Source: Oikopleura dioica
Lineage: Eukaryota > Chordata > Appendicularia > Copelata > Oikopleuridae
Direction: 5' to 3'
NCBI GenBank assembly: GCA_907165135.1
Contig: OU015566.1
Coordinates: 7,920,157 to 7,984,156, forward strand
DNA length: 64,000 nt
Under the pieces are notes generated by a model that was not told the DNA's origin, did no database searches, and was given only the letters and a program-made list of their open reading frames with translations. Each line of letters begins with the position of its first letter. Positions within the stretch are counted from its first letter, which is position 1. Positions 30,714 through 42,596 of this stretch are shown in pieces. A program made the position numbers and the translations under genes.

Positions 30714-31258
30714 TAAGAAAATTTTAAAATACATAATTTTAAATCAATCTTATCAAAATAAATTTTCATAAGCGACTCAATTATTTGAGATACTTATTTA
30801 ATTCGTTGGAAAATTTCTTTTAAACTTTTATCTGGATAAAATTATAATAATTTCAGGGTCATATCGCCCCTACGTTTTTGTTGTTGATCGCACAAATCAC
30901 GTGATTTTTGTGCATTTTGGAAGACTATTGATTTTGTTAAATTTTGACGGAAAATATACAGCTGGGCGCTTTTGATCGAGTTTACCGAATTTTATCTTTG
31001 TAACGATACTTTTTGATTATAAGCGGTAAGTTGAAATTGATTTGACGAAGAATGGTAAAATTGGTTTGAAGACAAAAAGACTTTGGCGGTAAGTTTTGAT
31101 TAAAATTGGTTTTCTTTCTTTTGCTATTTACAGGGCGAAGCGGCCAATTTTTATGACCAATTTTTGGACACGATTTTCGGCCAATTTTGTTTGTTTTGTG
31201 AAAATTGGGACCTCTAGTCTTTGACAGGAAAAAAATATTGAGAGGGAGTAAACTCGAT
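30714..31258. other. Intergenic
   Basis: No supported gene is seen between the small plus-strand gene and the stop codon of the minus-strand sulfotransferase. Confidence 0.4.
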
Positions 31259-34200
31259 CTAGAGCATGAGGTCTGCGTGAATGTAGGGCGACTCGCCAAG
31301 TACAGTGCGTTGCACGTCGTGGTGCAAAATGTGCTGCCGGATGTAGGAAGGCTGCGGGGGTAAGTCGGTGCGCTCCGACTGGAGCTCGCGAATGTGATCG
31401 GCGAATTTCACCTCGCCCCAAGTCATCTTGAGACACTGATCGCCCGATTTTCGACGAAGCTTAATCCGACGGATCCAAGGAGTAAGTCGCTGCTGGGCAT
31501 AAGCCTTAAATATTTTTGTTTAGCAAGGATGCCTTCTTAGGACAATCCTACATCGACGCAGCGCTCCTCGACGTCGCGCAACTGGGCGCGAAGCTTGTTG
31601 ACTTCCAAGCTCATCTTGTCACGCCCGAATTTCTCCACGGCAATGTCGAGTTTCTTCTCGAAGTGATCGTAGAGCGAAGCATCTAGTGAGTTCCATTCGC
31701 GAATTTTGCGTGCTCATAAATGGTCAACAACACATTCCTGAAAGAAAAAGCCCACGACTTTCGAGCCAAAATGACGATGGCACCCAAGAGCTCGAAAAAC
31801 TGGCGCGCAATTTGAAATCTTAATTTAGGCTCTAAAATTTTAATAATCAAAATTGAGGTTTCTTATTTTAATTGAAATTTTAAATAATTTTGAAGCTTAT
31901 ATTCTTTTTAAAATTTAGTAGCTCGAAAAAGTTTAGACTTGCACTGCTCCGAATCGATAAACATGTCCGACGAAGTTAAAATATAGAATTTGCATGTTTG
32001 GATTTTCAATTTGAAAAATCTCGAAATCTGAGTAAGCGCATCGCCAGATGCATACGAGGGGCCAGTCAAGTGGCATGAAAGTGGGACGCATGCTAGGGAG
32101 TCAAAATATTAGAAAGATTAAGCCGCTCTGAAATAAAAACTGAAAAATTATTCCCGCCACCGGTTAGACTGCCGCATCCTAAAATATGGTTAGTCTCATT
32201 TTGAAAGAGCTTTAAATCACATTTTACATCAATTATGTTCAAAATAAGCTAGTATAAGTACTGTACCTTTGGTTTAAAAATGGATGTTCTTCTGTATGGC
32301 GTTTTTCGTCAAGTCTTTGTTTCAAAATATAATAGCCGCTTAGCGGCTATTTGACCGATGATATCACATTAAAGCCGCGCAGCATCTTTTTTCAAGACAA
32401 AAACTAAGCTTTTATTATGCCCTCGTAAAGAACTACTGTAACTAAAAGTTCATCAGATTCAATTTATGACTAGTGAATACGTGTCCACTTTTTTTAAAGT
32501 CGTTGTTGATTGATTCGAAATAATCATTCATGATAATTGTTCTCGAAAATGCATTTGATTGATATGAGAAATTAAGGTGAAGTAAACTACTTTCTACATG
32601 TAGTGATTCTATCTACTGATTAATCGACCGTGTCCTTCATCCGTAGTAAGTTCTGTGCTCTGCGTTTCTCTTCTGACCTTCAGCGCCAGGTAGATGACAT
32701 CTTCGTCGGACATGCAAAGAAGATCTCGGAGTAGAACGATCGACTCTTCAAAACGATCGGTGATCATGACCAAATCAAAGATCTTGTCCATCTCCTCGAT
32801 AGCGTATCTGAAAAGGAAAATAAACGGATGAGCGAAAAATCCAACTTCGCCAGAATCCAACTCAAGGCGGCACTTTTAATTTGCGTACTGCTGGAGTAGG
32901 CCAATTACCAAATCATCAAATTAAAAACTCGCGACGTCGATTCTAACGTCAACGACTGCATTTTATGCACTTTGAGCTTGATCATTTGGAAGAAGAAAAA
33001 AAAAACGGTTTTTAGTATAATTTACCTTGCATATTCTCGACTGGTATCTTCGTTGTCGAATCCCAAATCGTATGCCATGTAGTTTTTGGCTCTGAAAAAT
33101 TATGTTAAAAAAATATTTTAAAAATCTATTTTAAAATTAAGGGTTTCACAACGATTTTCGTGAAATTGTAAAATGAATAATTTTCTTTTAAAAATCAGGT
33201 TTTTCGAAGTCTACATCCTTAAAAATTATGGTCAAAGCTCACTTACCGGAAATACCAGGGAGTCGATTTATCGTAGAACCTTTCCGGGTCGCTGAGGAAG
33301 TTCTTCAAAGTGCCGTTTCTTCCGACCCACTGGGCGAAGGGGTAGTCGCGGAAGAAGCCGAAGATGGACTCGTAATTTGAGATTGGATTTCGCATGATAG
33401 TAACATACGCAGCGTTATCATGCATCTTCTTCTCGATCTCCTCGTAGTTGAAGCGGAAATGGTGGCATAGAACGTCGTACTTTTCGGCCACGGGGTCGAC
33501 CAATCGCTGGTCGAAGCTGACCGGGTATCCGGCCAACTCCCAGTGGTCTTGGATTGGAAGACCCACGAGCATTGAGTTGCGCTCGGCGTGGCGGAGGATC
33601 ATGTTTGTGATTGTCGTTCCTGAAAAGAAAAGTTAAATCTTCCCCATTATTTCAACCCTCATTTGAATTTTCTCCCTTCTTGGAAGAAATCAGAGACTAC
33701 AGTACTAAAATTTCGGGCTTTTAAATGCCAGACCTTTCAATTCGGAAAGGCTAAGCCTATGAGCCGAATCAAGTGTGATCCAAGACCGCCCGGGCGAAAA
33801 GAAAAAGAGTGCTGAAAAGAGCGGTCCAAATTCCTCCCCAACCGCGCACTCACTTCTCGTAATTCAAAAAACGATCGAGAGGGCGTTGTCAGAATTATTA
33901 TAATGAGAAGGCCCTGTAAGCTCTTGAAAAGGCATTTTCTTAAGGGCGCGGGCGGATAAACGTGAACTTTTTTGTTTTGAGAAAAAATAGGAAATTGCAT
34001 TGTTTTTTATTTATTTACCTCCAGTTTTGTGCGTTTTGACGAAAACGACCGGGTCCGGCTGACAGGTATCGCGCTCGCCGGAAACCATGTCTTCGAATTT
34101 CTTCGTGAACGAAGGAGTAACTACGATTGGCTCGTATTCTTCTGCTGCTGCCCGTTTTGGACGCATCATTCCGCCAAGAAGCGAATCCTTCGTCTGAAAA

Positions 34201-34457
34201 TTCAGTAAGTTTTTTGAAAAAGAAATTTCTGATAAGATCTCTTCGACTCCCAAATTGTTGACAGTAACAAAAATGAAACTGTACTTACTCTGTAGTGAAA
34301 ATGAACATTGAGCAGGATAACAAAACAGAGAGCTATCAAACTGCCCCTTGCAGCTAGCAAAATCTCCAGTAATGTCGACGATTTGCCGGCTACTTCTGTT
34401 GTTCTTTTCTTTGAACGCTTATTTGGATTTTTATTTGAGATCAATAAAAATACGAAG
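31259..34457 (-). CDS. Galactose-3-O-sulfotransferase family protein (Gal3ST), 7 exons resolved plus a missing start
   Basis: The exons (minus) are 34289-34457, 34019-34193, 33247-33619, 33026-33091, 32629-32807, 31552-31712 and 31259-31492, and all phases match. This is a type II Golgi membrane protein with a basic tail, then a TM segment (GSLIALCFVILLNVHFHY), then the sulfotransferase domain. The 5' PAPS-binding loop reads VVFVKTHKTGGTTITN and the 3' PAPS region reads VTIMRNPISNYESIFGFF. Later family marks are FDLVMITDRFEESIVLL, WNSLDASLYDHF and a C-terminal Cys/Leu region. By family, it would transfer sulfate from PAPS to the 3-hydroxyl of galactose in glycolipids or glycans. The exon with the TM segment has no ATG, so the start codon lies in an unseen upstream exon. 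The intron 31713-32628 is long (916 bp), as is 33620-34018. Resolved length is about 390 residues, within the family range. Confidence 0.88.
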
Positions 34458-36547
34458 CTAATGAAAAATCAAAATTAGGGTTAGGGTTATGTTTTTAACA
34501 CATTTTCTTCAAAATAAAACATATTGACACCCTTATTTTCGATGAGAAAAGGACCCTCCAGGCTTACTCTGATTGGTTTTAGCTAAATAAAATGAGAATT
34601 TAATTAATAGTGTTGGCATTCAGATACAGAAATTCATCCAAAATCGACCAAAAAATTTCGATATTCAGATGAATAAAATATTTCTAATATATCTTTTTCA
34701 AAAGAATAAAAGAAAGTCGTTCCTTTTAGAGTTGATTTTTTAATAAATTGATGGAAGAACGAGTAGGGAATTCGAAATAGAAAATCACGAGTTGCGAAAA
34801 ACGAAAGTGAAGCCGAGTGTGGATTTTGGCAGCGTTCGAAAAAAGGGAAGCCGTGTTTGGTTTCAGAAAGTGTCTTAAGACAGAATAGATATTGACAAAT
34901 ACGTGGACAACAAATCGGTGAACAGTGTCTTTCCCCGTTCTAGGATTTCACGATGGGAGTTCTAAACAAAAAGAAATCGAATCCCAAAAAACTAGAACAC
35001 GTTGAAAAAAGTAGTGAGTCAGACTGAGAGTAAGGATGAGGAAATTCATGTTTGGAAGGGTACTACTGTTCATTTTTAACAGTAGAATGAACGTGATAGT
35101 AAAACCTAAAGAGGCTTATAAAATTGAAGAGTCCGGAAAGAGACACGGTTTAATAGGATCGAGATACACTCGCGGTTGAATAATACCAAGTTATGTGGTT
35201 AAATATTCAACGCCGTTTTTACGCATCGTAAATGCACTTATTTTGAATATGAGTTTTCAGGTGATTTGATTATTGAAAGTTTTGTGTCTCTTGTTCATAT
35301 CACTGTAAATTTAGTTTGACGATTTGATGGTGATAACTTAAGGGTATCCATAAGTTAACAAATTTTTGCTCTAAAACTTTTTATAAGCTACATTTTAATA
35401 ATAAAATCTTAAGGACCCCTAGTGTATACAGAGAGAAAATGCTGTTTGAAAATTGCTAGGAGGTCGAGGGGGGATCCTTAAAATAAATAGAAACAAAAAG
35501 CTTATTTCTTCCATGGCAAGGATTAGTGATTTATTAAAAGAAACAATAATTTTTCAAATAAATAATTCAAAATAAAATTATCAAAAATAAATAACCGAAA
35601 TTTAAAATTTTCCGAAAATGAAATTTAACAAAATATTAAAATCCGTTCCTTGAGTACGCGTTGGCCATCGTCGCTAACTGCGACAAACTTATTGTGGTAG
35701 TTCGCGGAAGTCATAATTTTACTTTTCTTCGCGTTTTGCTACAAAGTAAGTGTTCATAAATCAAAGTAATCTTCGTGAATAGAATCTCTCAAAGTGGTTT
35801 CTTTCTTCTATTTTACCGGTTGTTGTTAATTTTTTCAAAAATGTGAATTGGTTTCTTCTTTTTTGATTTTAATCTCTCATGCTATTGAGGCCGTTGTCCT
35901 TTTTGGTCAGCCGGCCAAAGAAAAATGATTTCTTCGTAGGATATTCCTCTGTTAAAAAATAACGATTACAAAAATTCAATATAAAAAAGCATATATAGAA
36001 TTGGGTGCTTAAGCAAAAATATTGGCGCGCAGCGAAGAGGAAGCGCTCCGCCACTAGGAGGAAAAGTGGCGCTGCAGAGCACCGCGCCGCAGAGAAGAGG
36101 AGTGATCACGATCCGAGGCGAGATGGACCGCGAGCGCCACCACTTTGGAGAACTGCCGGATAATGCCACAGAATAGGAGATTTTTGTCGCTAACTTAATA
36201 AGTGTTGAAATACCAGCAGATGTATTTTTTACTCGATGGCGTTATTGATATTTTTTCTTATTTATGATTTCGAAACTTTTTTCGTTATAAATAATTTTGT
36301 TTATTTTTCTGCTATTCAGAATTTATGAACAGCCTTTTCTTCCTTCTTTTTGCCTTGATATAATTTTTTATCATAAAAATTTTTTATATTTAATTATTTT
36401 GTCATATTGAATCATAAAAAAACTCGTGAAAAATACGTTAAAAATATTTTTTTTCTGTTATTTTTTAGATTAAAAAAATAATATCATTTTTAAAATTCTG
36501 ACAAATTTAAGTTTTTTTCAAGTATTTTAATTTTTTATTAAAAAATT
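34458..36547. other. Intergenic, with a GC-rich patch at 36.0-36.17 kb
   Basis: The start exon of the sulfotransferase may lie here. A telomere-like TTAGGGTTAGGG occurs near 34477-34488. The GC-rich block at about 36025-36170 contrasts with its AT-rich surroundings and is open in several frames, so it could be an exon or the core of an element. I cannot choose between these. Confidence 0.3.
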
Positions 36548-36778
36548 ATGTCTCGCCGCAAAACTCTATGTCCTCTTAACATTATGGATTGCTTTCAAAA
36601 GACCTGCTTAAAAATGCAAAATTATGCGGAAATTATTATCCAAGGCGGGTTCGACCTCGATTTGCCAGAAAACGAGATTCTTGAGTGCGTTTTTCTGAGT
36701 GTTTATAAGTGCGTTAGGCTTGTTAATGAACACATGTTCTATTCGCTGCAGCGCGAAATAAGCGGAATTTGTTTTTAG
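36548..36778 (+). CDS. Candidate small ORF, unknown
   Basis: An ATG opens 76 codons (MSRRKTLCPLNIMDCFQ..., IIIQGGFDLDLPENEI) inside very AT-rich DNA. The composition is protein-like with six cysteines, but no homology, splice partner or signal peptide is evident. Confidence 0.3.
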   Translation: MSRRKTLCPLNIMDCFQKTCLKMQNYAEIIIQGGFDLDLPENEILECVFLSVYKCVRLVNEHMFYSLQREISGICF

Positions 36779-37015
36779 AAACTAGACCACGTTTCTAAGC
36801 GGAGCATATTTATTTGAGCTAGCAATAGTGGCTACATGAGGATTTAAGCAAAAAAGACGAATGAACGTCACTTGCGCAATCTCTGAAACGAGCAACAAAT
36901 CATTCTGGGAATTTGAAGTAAAAGCGAGACATTTTCAATTTGATAAAGAATGACATTCTCGGGGCGAAATCGAGTCAATTTAGGGGGGACAAGGAGAGAG
37001 GTGTGAAATCTCATA

Positions 37016-37422
37016 CCGTGGTTTTCCATCTTAAGAGCGCCCAACTTAAGAGCGTTTTTGCCAATATTTTCCATATTTTCTCATCTGAAAAAATCCCAAC
37101 TTTAGAGCGTTTTTAGGAATTTTTAATTAATAATTAGAATAACGTTTGTTTCAACCTGAAAAATCATTGAAAAAAATTGTTTTCTACGCTTTTTTTCAGG
37201 TGAAATCATAGCCTCTGATTCAAAGATCGTAATTTTTTTATCATAAAATGGTAAAAATGACCTCAGATGCATTTTTAGAGTTTTGGAAAAAGTTCATTTT
37301 ATGCATTTTCATTCATCATTTTTTCCCACTGTCATCCTAGTTTGATCGTAAATTTTCCAACTTAAGAGCGTTTTGGTCTACCCTTGTCATCTGAAAAACG
37401 CTCTTAAGATGGAAAACGACGG
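37016..37422. mobile_element. 407-bp MITE with TA target site
   Basis: The terminal inverted repeats are about 24 bp (CCGTGGTTTTCCATCTTAAG at the left; complement at the right with one change). TA dinucleotides flank both ends (37014-37015 and 37423-37424). The internal motif CAACTTAAGAGCGTTTT repeats in both halves. There is no coding capacity; the TA duplication suggests the Tc1/mariner superfamily. Confidence 0.75.
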
Positions 37423-37424
37423 TA

Positions 37425-39000
37425 ATTTGGGCGAATTCGAACATTCTTTTATTGTACTTTCTCGCTTCAAGAACTTCGAAAAAGAGAGGACGAAAAGTGA
37501 AATTATGACCGATTAGCCTTCAAAATTGGGTAATATAAAACAAAACATTGATGTAGCGAGTCGGGGTTTAGAAAATGCTGAAAGCTAAGCTTACGGATTT
37601 CCCGCGATTGCGAGACAACAGACTTGAAAGGGTCTTTTAGGCCCTCTTTTTATAAGACCACCGATGAACCACCTAATGAATCATCTCAAACTACCGTGAG
37701 AATGAGCCGTTTTTGCGCAAGAAAAAGGGGCCGCTGCTGCTGTAGATTCTTATGGAAAAGGAAATTTAAGCGATGATATTTGATTATCACGGAAATTTGG
37801 GCCTTTCAAGTTTTTGGAGCCGGATTCAATGTCGTTGACTAATTGGAATTGAGGGCGTCTGGGCAGAACGTGGCGAAGAAATGGCACCCGGGTAATGCCC
37901 ATTTTTTTGGATCATCCCTCTCAAGTAAACCGTTCATTCCAAGACATCTGCTGAATACTACCCATGCCAATCCGTTTTCTCGTGTCACTGTAGCCTCGTT
38001 TTATAAAGCGCTTTCTTCAATAGAAAGTATAGCTTTTTGTCGTCAAAGCGACCCCTTTGAGCCTCAAATTCGGACATTTTATTGGCTAAAAATCGATTGT
38101 AATTATGCTTGTTAAATGCCAAACAAATTGATACACAATTATAAAATCCTAAAAGCCACAATTGTGTTTCTAAAGTGGCTCATTTCAGCGCAAGACGGAG
38201 CGCCGAGAAACCGCGGGTCAATATTTGTTCCATCCTCTAACAGTGCGGTAACAACTTTTTTGAAAATCGAAGGTGAGCATAAACTTCCAGGAGAAAGGGG
38301 CTGCGTCTTTTCGCCTGCAACGTTATTTGGATTTGGCGAATTTCAACTGGCCTGGTTCATCCTCTTCCGATCCATTATCGCTCTGACTCTAAGCCGGCTC
38401 TCTCTTGTTATCATTGTAGATTTCGCAGCAGGACGCCGAGCACTGCTTTTCGCAGAAGAATGCCTTTTATCGCCAGAATTACTTACGTGATCCTCTTATG
38501 CTATAAAAGGCTGATAAGCCGTTTCTTGGACTATCGCACGTAACAATAACATATTTTTCACAAAGTGGGTATATTTGACTGGTTTATTTTTGGCAGAACA
38601 TTTTGGATCCTAGACGGAAATACTGACAGATGACGTTTTTGACCTGAATACATTGAATTTGCATACTTTCAAGTGGTAAGATACTCTTAAAATCTCAAGG
38701 CATACATTACGAACTTTTTAAGGAGGTAGATATCAAGATATCGCCATTTTCTGTCAGACTTTTCTCCCAAGGTTAAAAAAGTAACACCCTTATTTTACTT
38801 CGGAAACAAAAACTTTAGACCTTTCTCTATTTCTTATGGAAGCTGAAATTTTGAATTTCAAAAATATTTTCTACAAAATTTTTCGTCAAAGATCGCTAAC
38901 TTTCAAAAAATGGTCATTTTGGCGACAATCGAAGGTGCCCGATCTACATTGTAGCACCTCGAAAGCTCAATGAATCTACATTTCTTGCTTCCATAGGAAA
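37425..39000. other. No convincing gene
   Basis: Plus-strand open frames at 37843-38115 and 38116-38490 abut each other in the same frame. The second begins with ATG, but neither shows a domain, signal peptide or splice context. The motif AACACCCTTATTTTA near 38788 belongs to a dispersed set (see findings). Confidence 0.3.
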
Positions 39001-39019
39001 GAGACAATTGCCTGAAATT

Positions 39020-39262
39020 AATTTTGCCAAATGTGCCATATATGGCACAAGGACTTTCCACCACCCATTTTTCTCTCCGTCATCATTTCGGGTTCTTCCA
39101 TTTTTACTCATTTTCGGGCAATAGTCTGGGCTTGGGTTTGGGTTTGTTTTTTTAGCTCGGGTTCTGGTTCGAGTTCGGATCTTGGTTAAGGTTCGGGTTC
39201 GGCCATTATATGGGGCCTAGGACGACGGAAAAGATGATGTGCCATATATGGCACATTTGGCG
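39020..39262. repeat. Inverted-repeat pair around TGCCATATATGGCACA
   Basis: The palindrome TGCCATATATGGCACA occurs at about 39036-39052 and again at about 39240-39256. Each copy sits beside CCAAATG or CATTTGG, so the pair forms inverted termini of about 25 bp around a GGGTTC/GGTTCGGG-rich spacer. It looks like a short non-autonomous element; no target-site duplication was established. Confidence 0.5.
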
Positions 39263-39316
39263 GCGGGGGTTGAAATTTTAGTTTGGCGGCGTAAGGTTAA
39301 ACGGTAGTTCACTTAC

Positions 39317-40024
39317 CTGTAAGATCGATCATGTTCGTCGTCATCTTCGCTCGAATCAGCAGCTTGCCGAGAATGAGCTGTTTTCTTTTGCATCTTACGT
39401 GGGTCTTCGATCAAATCGCCAGCTGATTTTTTCGACAAGCTGTTCCTGCCCGTGTTCAATCGCTCCGAGTGCTCGGAAATCGCATCGAGCTGGGGCGAGT
39501 GCAGTGGTTTCTCGCGCTTTAGGGAAGTTCTCGAAAGTGGCCGAACTTAGCAGATTTAGAAATCGTTATCATCAGCGTTCGACCGCCGCAAGAAGTGTTC
39601 ATCAAAAGACCGGATTTTCGGACTTGCTCGCTTGCACAACGGACGCGCAACCGGTGATCTTCAAATTTTCAAAACATATGATTAATTGACCTAAGTATTC
39701 AGAAAACTCTGTCTTGAGTCCATTTTGGGCAACTTTCGAGAGGATTAAACTTGGAAAATAATTACTACGAAATTTTTAGAGTAATGAATTTAAATAAAAT
39801 CCTCTTCCTTTGTGACTCATCGGAGCATTATTTGGAGAAGGTCCACTTCTCGGCGTCGAGGTTCCATCTGGGGCTTCAATTATCGGCGCGTTGTCAGTTG
39901 CTAATTCTAGTGAATTCTTCTCACTTTCAAAAATGTAAGATTGGCCACCTGCGCCGAATCTATCGTTATTTTTAAGTCGCGAAGTCATATCATCAGAGAA
40001 CGAGCTGATCCGCATTGGAAACAT
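39317..40024 (-). CDS. Spliced gene of unknown function, disordered and acidic
   Basis: The first exon (39817-40024) begins MFPMRISSFSDDMTSRLK and continues NDRFGAGGQSYIFESEK. Downstream segments at about 39570-39660 (RPLCKRASPKIRSFDEHFL) and 39317-39540 (SKKSAGDLIEDPRKMQ, then an acidic SSEDDDEHDRSYR) end at a strong CAG|GTAAGTG donor. An in-frame 54-bp intron joins the last two. The junction between first and second segments is not resolved in phase. Further exons must lie below 39317. The composition suggests a regulatory or scaffold protein with many phospho-sites. Its ATG is only 63 bp from the stop codon of the upstream gene. Confidence 0.5.
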
Positions 40025-40086
40025 TTTTATCACTATTTGAACACGTTTTATTAACAATTAACAAAAAAAAAAGATATTCTAAATTG

Positions 40087-40549
40087 TTATTTATCGCTAA
40101 TCGTGGCGCTTTTTGCTATCTTAAAATAGCAGTGAGAATCTAAGCAATGATTCTGAAGAAAAGAAGAAAGCTGTCCAATGTTCCTGTGATCTGAAAAAGT
40201 CGTGTTCTGAATCTGGTCAGAGTTGAGTGTGGTGTTTCCGAAGTTGGGGCGTCGGCCTCCACCTCCTCCGTGAGCGGCTGTGGTCGAACGGGAGCCGCCG
40301 GAACCTGCAATGGGAAGGTAAGGGCGCGTCCTACCGACAACGCTATTTTTGGCTGGATAATTATGTTTTGATCGGGTCAAGGAGGGACACCGAGCAGGAT
40401 GAATTTCGAAATAAGGCTTGTCTGTTTTACAGTTACTCACTGTATTCAGGATAATCGTCTGGATGAAACAACTCCGCCTGTCTTCCCCATCTTGCGAATT
40501 CCTTTCGAAAGGGGCCCCAGCTCAATAAAGAGGCGGCCACGTTAACCAT
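40087..40549 (-). CDS. Small two-exon gene, Gly-rich product
   Basis: The exons are 40441-40549 and 40087-40304, joined in phase with a GTGAGT donor and CATTGCAG acceptor, giving 108 residues. It begins MVNVAASLLSWGPFRKEF and includes HPDDYPEYS, a poly-Gly stretch (AHGGGGGRRPNFG) and two NTT sequons. A different acceptor would read LQVPAAPVRPQPLTEEVEA instead, so the second exon's frame is not certain. The neighbour downstream starts 63 bp later on the same strand. Confidence 0.4.
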
Positions 40550-41149
40550 GGGTGCTAGTAGAACACGATCAATTATCAGCAAGCTAATTTGGTACCAAAT
40601 TGTTGATTTGGATAAGTGACGATAAGCTAGAACGCGCACCTGTGGGATCGCGAATGACGGGCGCCTGATCTGGAGATGTTTGCAGAGGCAGCTAAACACT
40701 ACCTTTTAGCTCTTATTTTTACACGTCAGTTTTCTTGCCACCGTTATTACCTGATAATCAGCTGAAGAATAGAATCTACTCCACTGTATAATCGTCCTTG
40801 GTCCACTGAAAAGCTCAACTTGTAAAACTCGCCTTCCCATTTTTTCTAAAATCGTCGCTTCAAAGAGTTCAGAAATAATTTAAGCCAACGAGTATTTAAA
40901 TTACAGCTCTGTGTCATGTTTTTTAAGGCGTGAAATTTTAAATTGACTCTTATTTTTTAGTTTTTTTCGGGGCAAAAAAATTCACTGCGCTTGAATTTTC
41001 AATGACAGAAAAAAAGTTATTCCGAATAATGGAATTATTATCTGTAAAAACTGAAGCCAAAAATTTGAAAAAACAAAAGAGCTCGTTCGGTGTAAGATAG
41101 TTCAATTCGTTGGATTATAATTTATTTGATTATTGTTCCGTGTTCTGTT

Positions 41150-41391
41150 TGAAGTGTTCTAGTTTAGCGACAGTCCCTGAACTGTCAATCATAGAACCTA
41201 TATTAAGCCCTATCAAAGCCCCCTTTCTCGGAGTCAGTTGTGATTCTCGCTGAGTCCCACTTTCACCGTCAGCTGTACACGATTGCTCCTCTCCGTTTTC
41301 TATTCTCAATAAACCAGTCAATATCTCCACGAGCTAGCGGCCGTTCGTGTTTGACTCCACGAGATTTAGTCTCAGTTCTCAGAACACCTCA
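41150..41391 (+). repeat. 5' LTR
   Basis: A 242-bp repeat that matches 43723-43964 almost base for base, with a visible difference near the CGTCAGCTG/CGTAAGCTG site. The low divergence suggests recent insertion. Confidence 0.9.
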
Positions 41392-42301
41392 CTGGAGACT
41401 GAAAGGGATTTTTTTCTTTTCAAACGCCTCCGGAAAATTCCAGTCAACTAGAGATCTACAAAGAAGTAGCCAAGAGCATCGACAATTAACGATCGATCCA
41501 GCCACTTCAAATTCAATTTCTCAATCCAGTTCCAGTCACCTAGAGATTTACAATAGAAGACGTCACGATACGAATTCCGATAACGATCTTTTGACTCCAA
41601 CTGCGAACTTCCAAACTTTACTCCAGCTCTAGAACCGGCCAACTGCTCTTCGCGGCGCCACCAACTGCAGCACCCACAACAACTCAAACAACCACGCCAA
41701 CTCCTCCGATGACGCTTTGCTCAAACGGGTCAAAGGTACGAGAGGATTAAAGGTCTGTAATTTTTGGAATCACGATGTTGGTCGGAAATTATTTCTTTTC
41801 GAAAATCGAGTCATTGACTTCTGAATAAGAATATCGACCACTTCAGGATCCATCAATGTTTTTGGTCAAAATTTTAGGAAAATGTCGAAATGATCATAGT
41901 CCCGATCGAATATGAAATTTATTTTCAGTTTCGAAAATTGGGAAATTATCAAAGAACTCATTTTCTCGCTTCCTCATTTTCAGTATTGTCTTGTCTTAAC
42001 CACATAAATTTTCACTTTTTGAAAATGCTGGTTATCTTGACTTTACTTGAAAGTTTTCTCTTCTTTATGTATAGGGCTTGAGAAGAAAAATTGCAGATGA
42101 GAAAATCTTTGAAAGGCGACAGTTTTTTCGTATGAAAGTACTGAAGCAACACATATCAGTTACGCTTACTTGGTGAAAATTTCATCATCAGATTCTGATA
42201 TTGATCAATAAGAGGACCCAAAGAACGCGTTAATGGTCTTTGTTCACCTTTGTTATGATTATTGCTCAAGGGTCGGATTTTTTGCCAGGGATATTAATTG
42301 A

Positions 42302-42596
42302 CTACTGATGGGGTGTTGGATAGCGGAAAAAATCTCATCGGAGCCTGGGTTGCGCTTGTAAGGCTAGTAACAAGACATCCCACTGACGGGCGCTCTGATT
42401 CGTCCGTTTAAATTTTCTCGAATTTTCCATAAGATTCACGTAACCCGTTTTTCCAACATCTGACGAATCAGAGCGCCGACCGAGAAAATGTGTGGTAACT
42501 GGCCTCACTAGCCTAACTCAGGCCCTCTTGGGATAGGCACTCTGATTCGCCACAGCGCTCTGATGGAAATTCCGCTATCAAACACCCCATCAGTAG
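42302..42596. mobile_element. 295-bp fold-back MITE nested in the LTR element
   Basis: CTACTGATGGGGTGTTGGAT at the left is matched in inverse at the right (CAAACACCCCATCAGTAG). Inner pairs such as GGGCGCTCTGATTCG and its complement extend the pairing. There is no coding capacity. It interrupts the internal region of the LTR retrotransposon, so it is younger than that insertion or was carried by the family. Confidence 0.75.

Noticed and set aside
32320-32390. Hairpin AGCCGCTTAGCGGCT as a terminator or RNA gene
   Set aside because: A short palindrome alone in a long intron gives no support for an RNA gene; similar small hairpins occur in the 8.4-kb repeat.
38116-38490. 124-codon ATG-started frame (plus) as a gene
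   Set aside because: There is no signal peptide, domain, splice context or codon pattern to separate it from chance; it is kept only as a remark in the surrounding stretch.
41240-41632. 130-codon frame crossing the left LTR edge
   Set aside because: It starts inside the 5' LTR and has no gag similarity, so it is a product of the element's leader.
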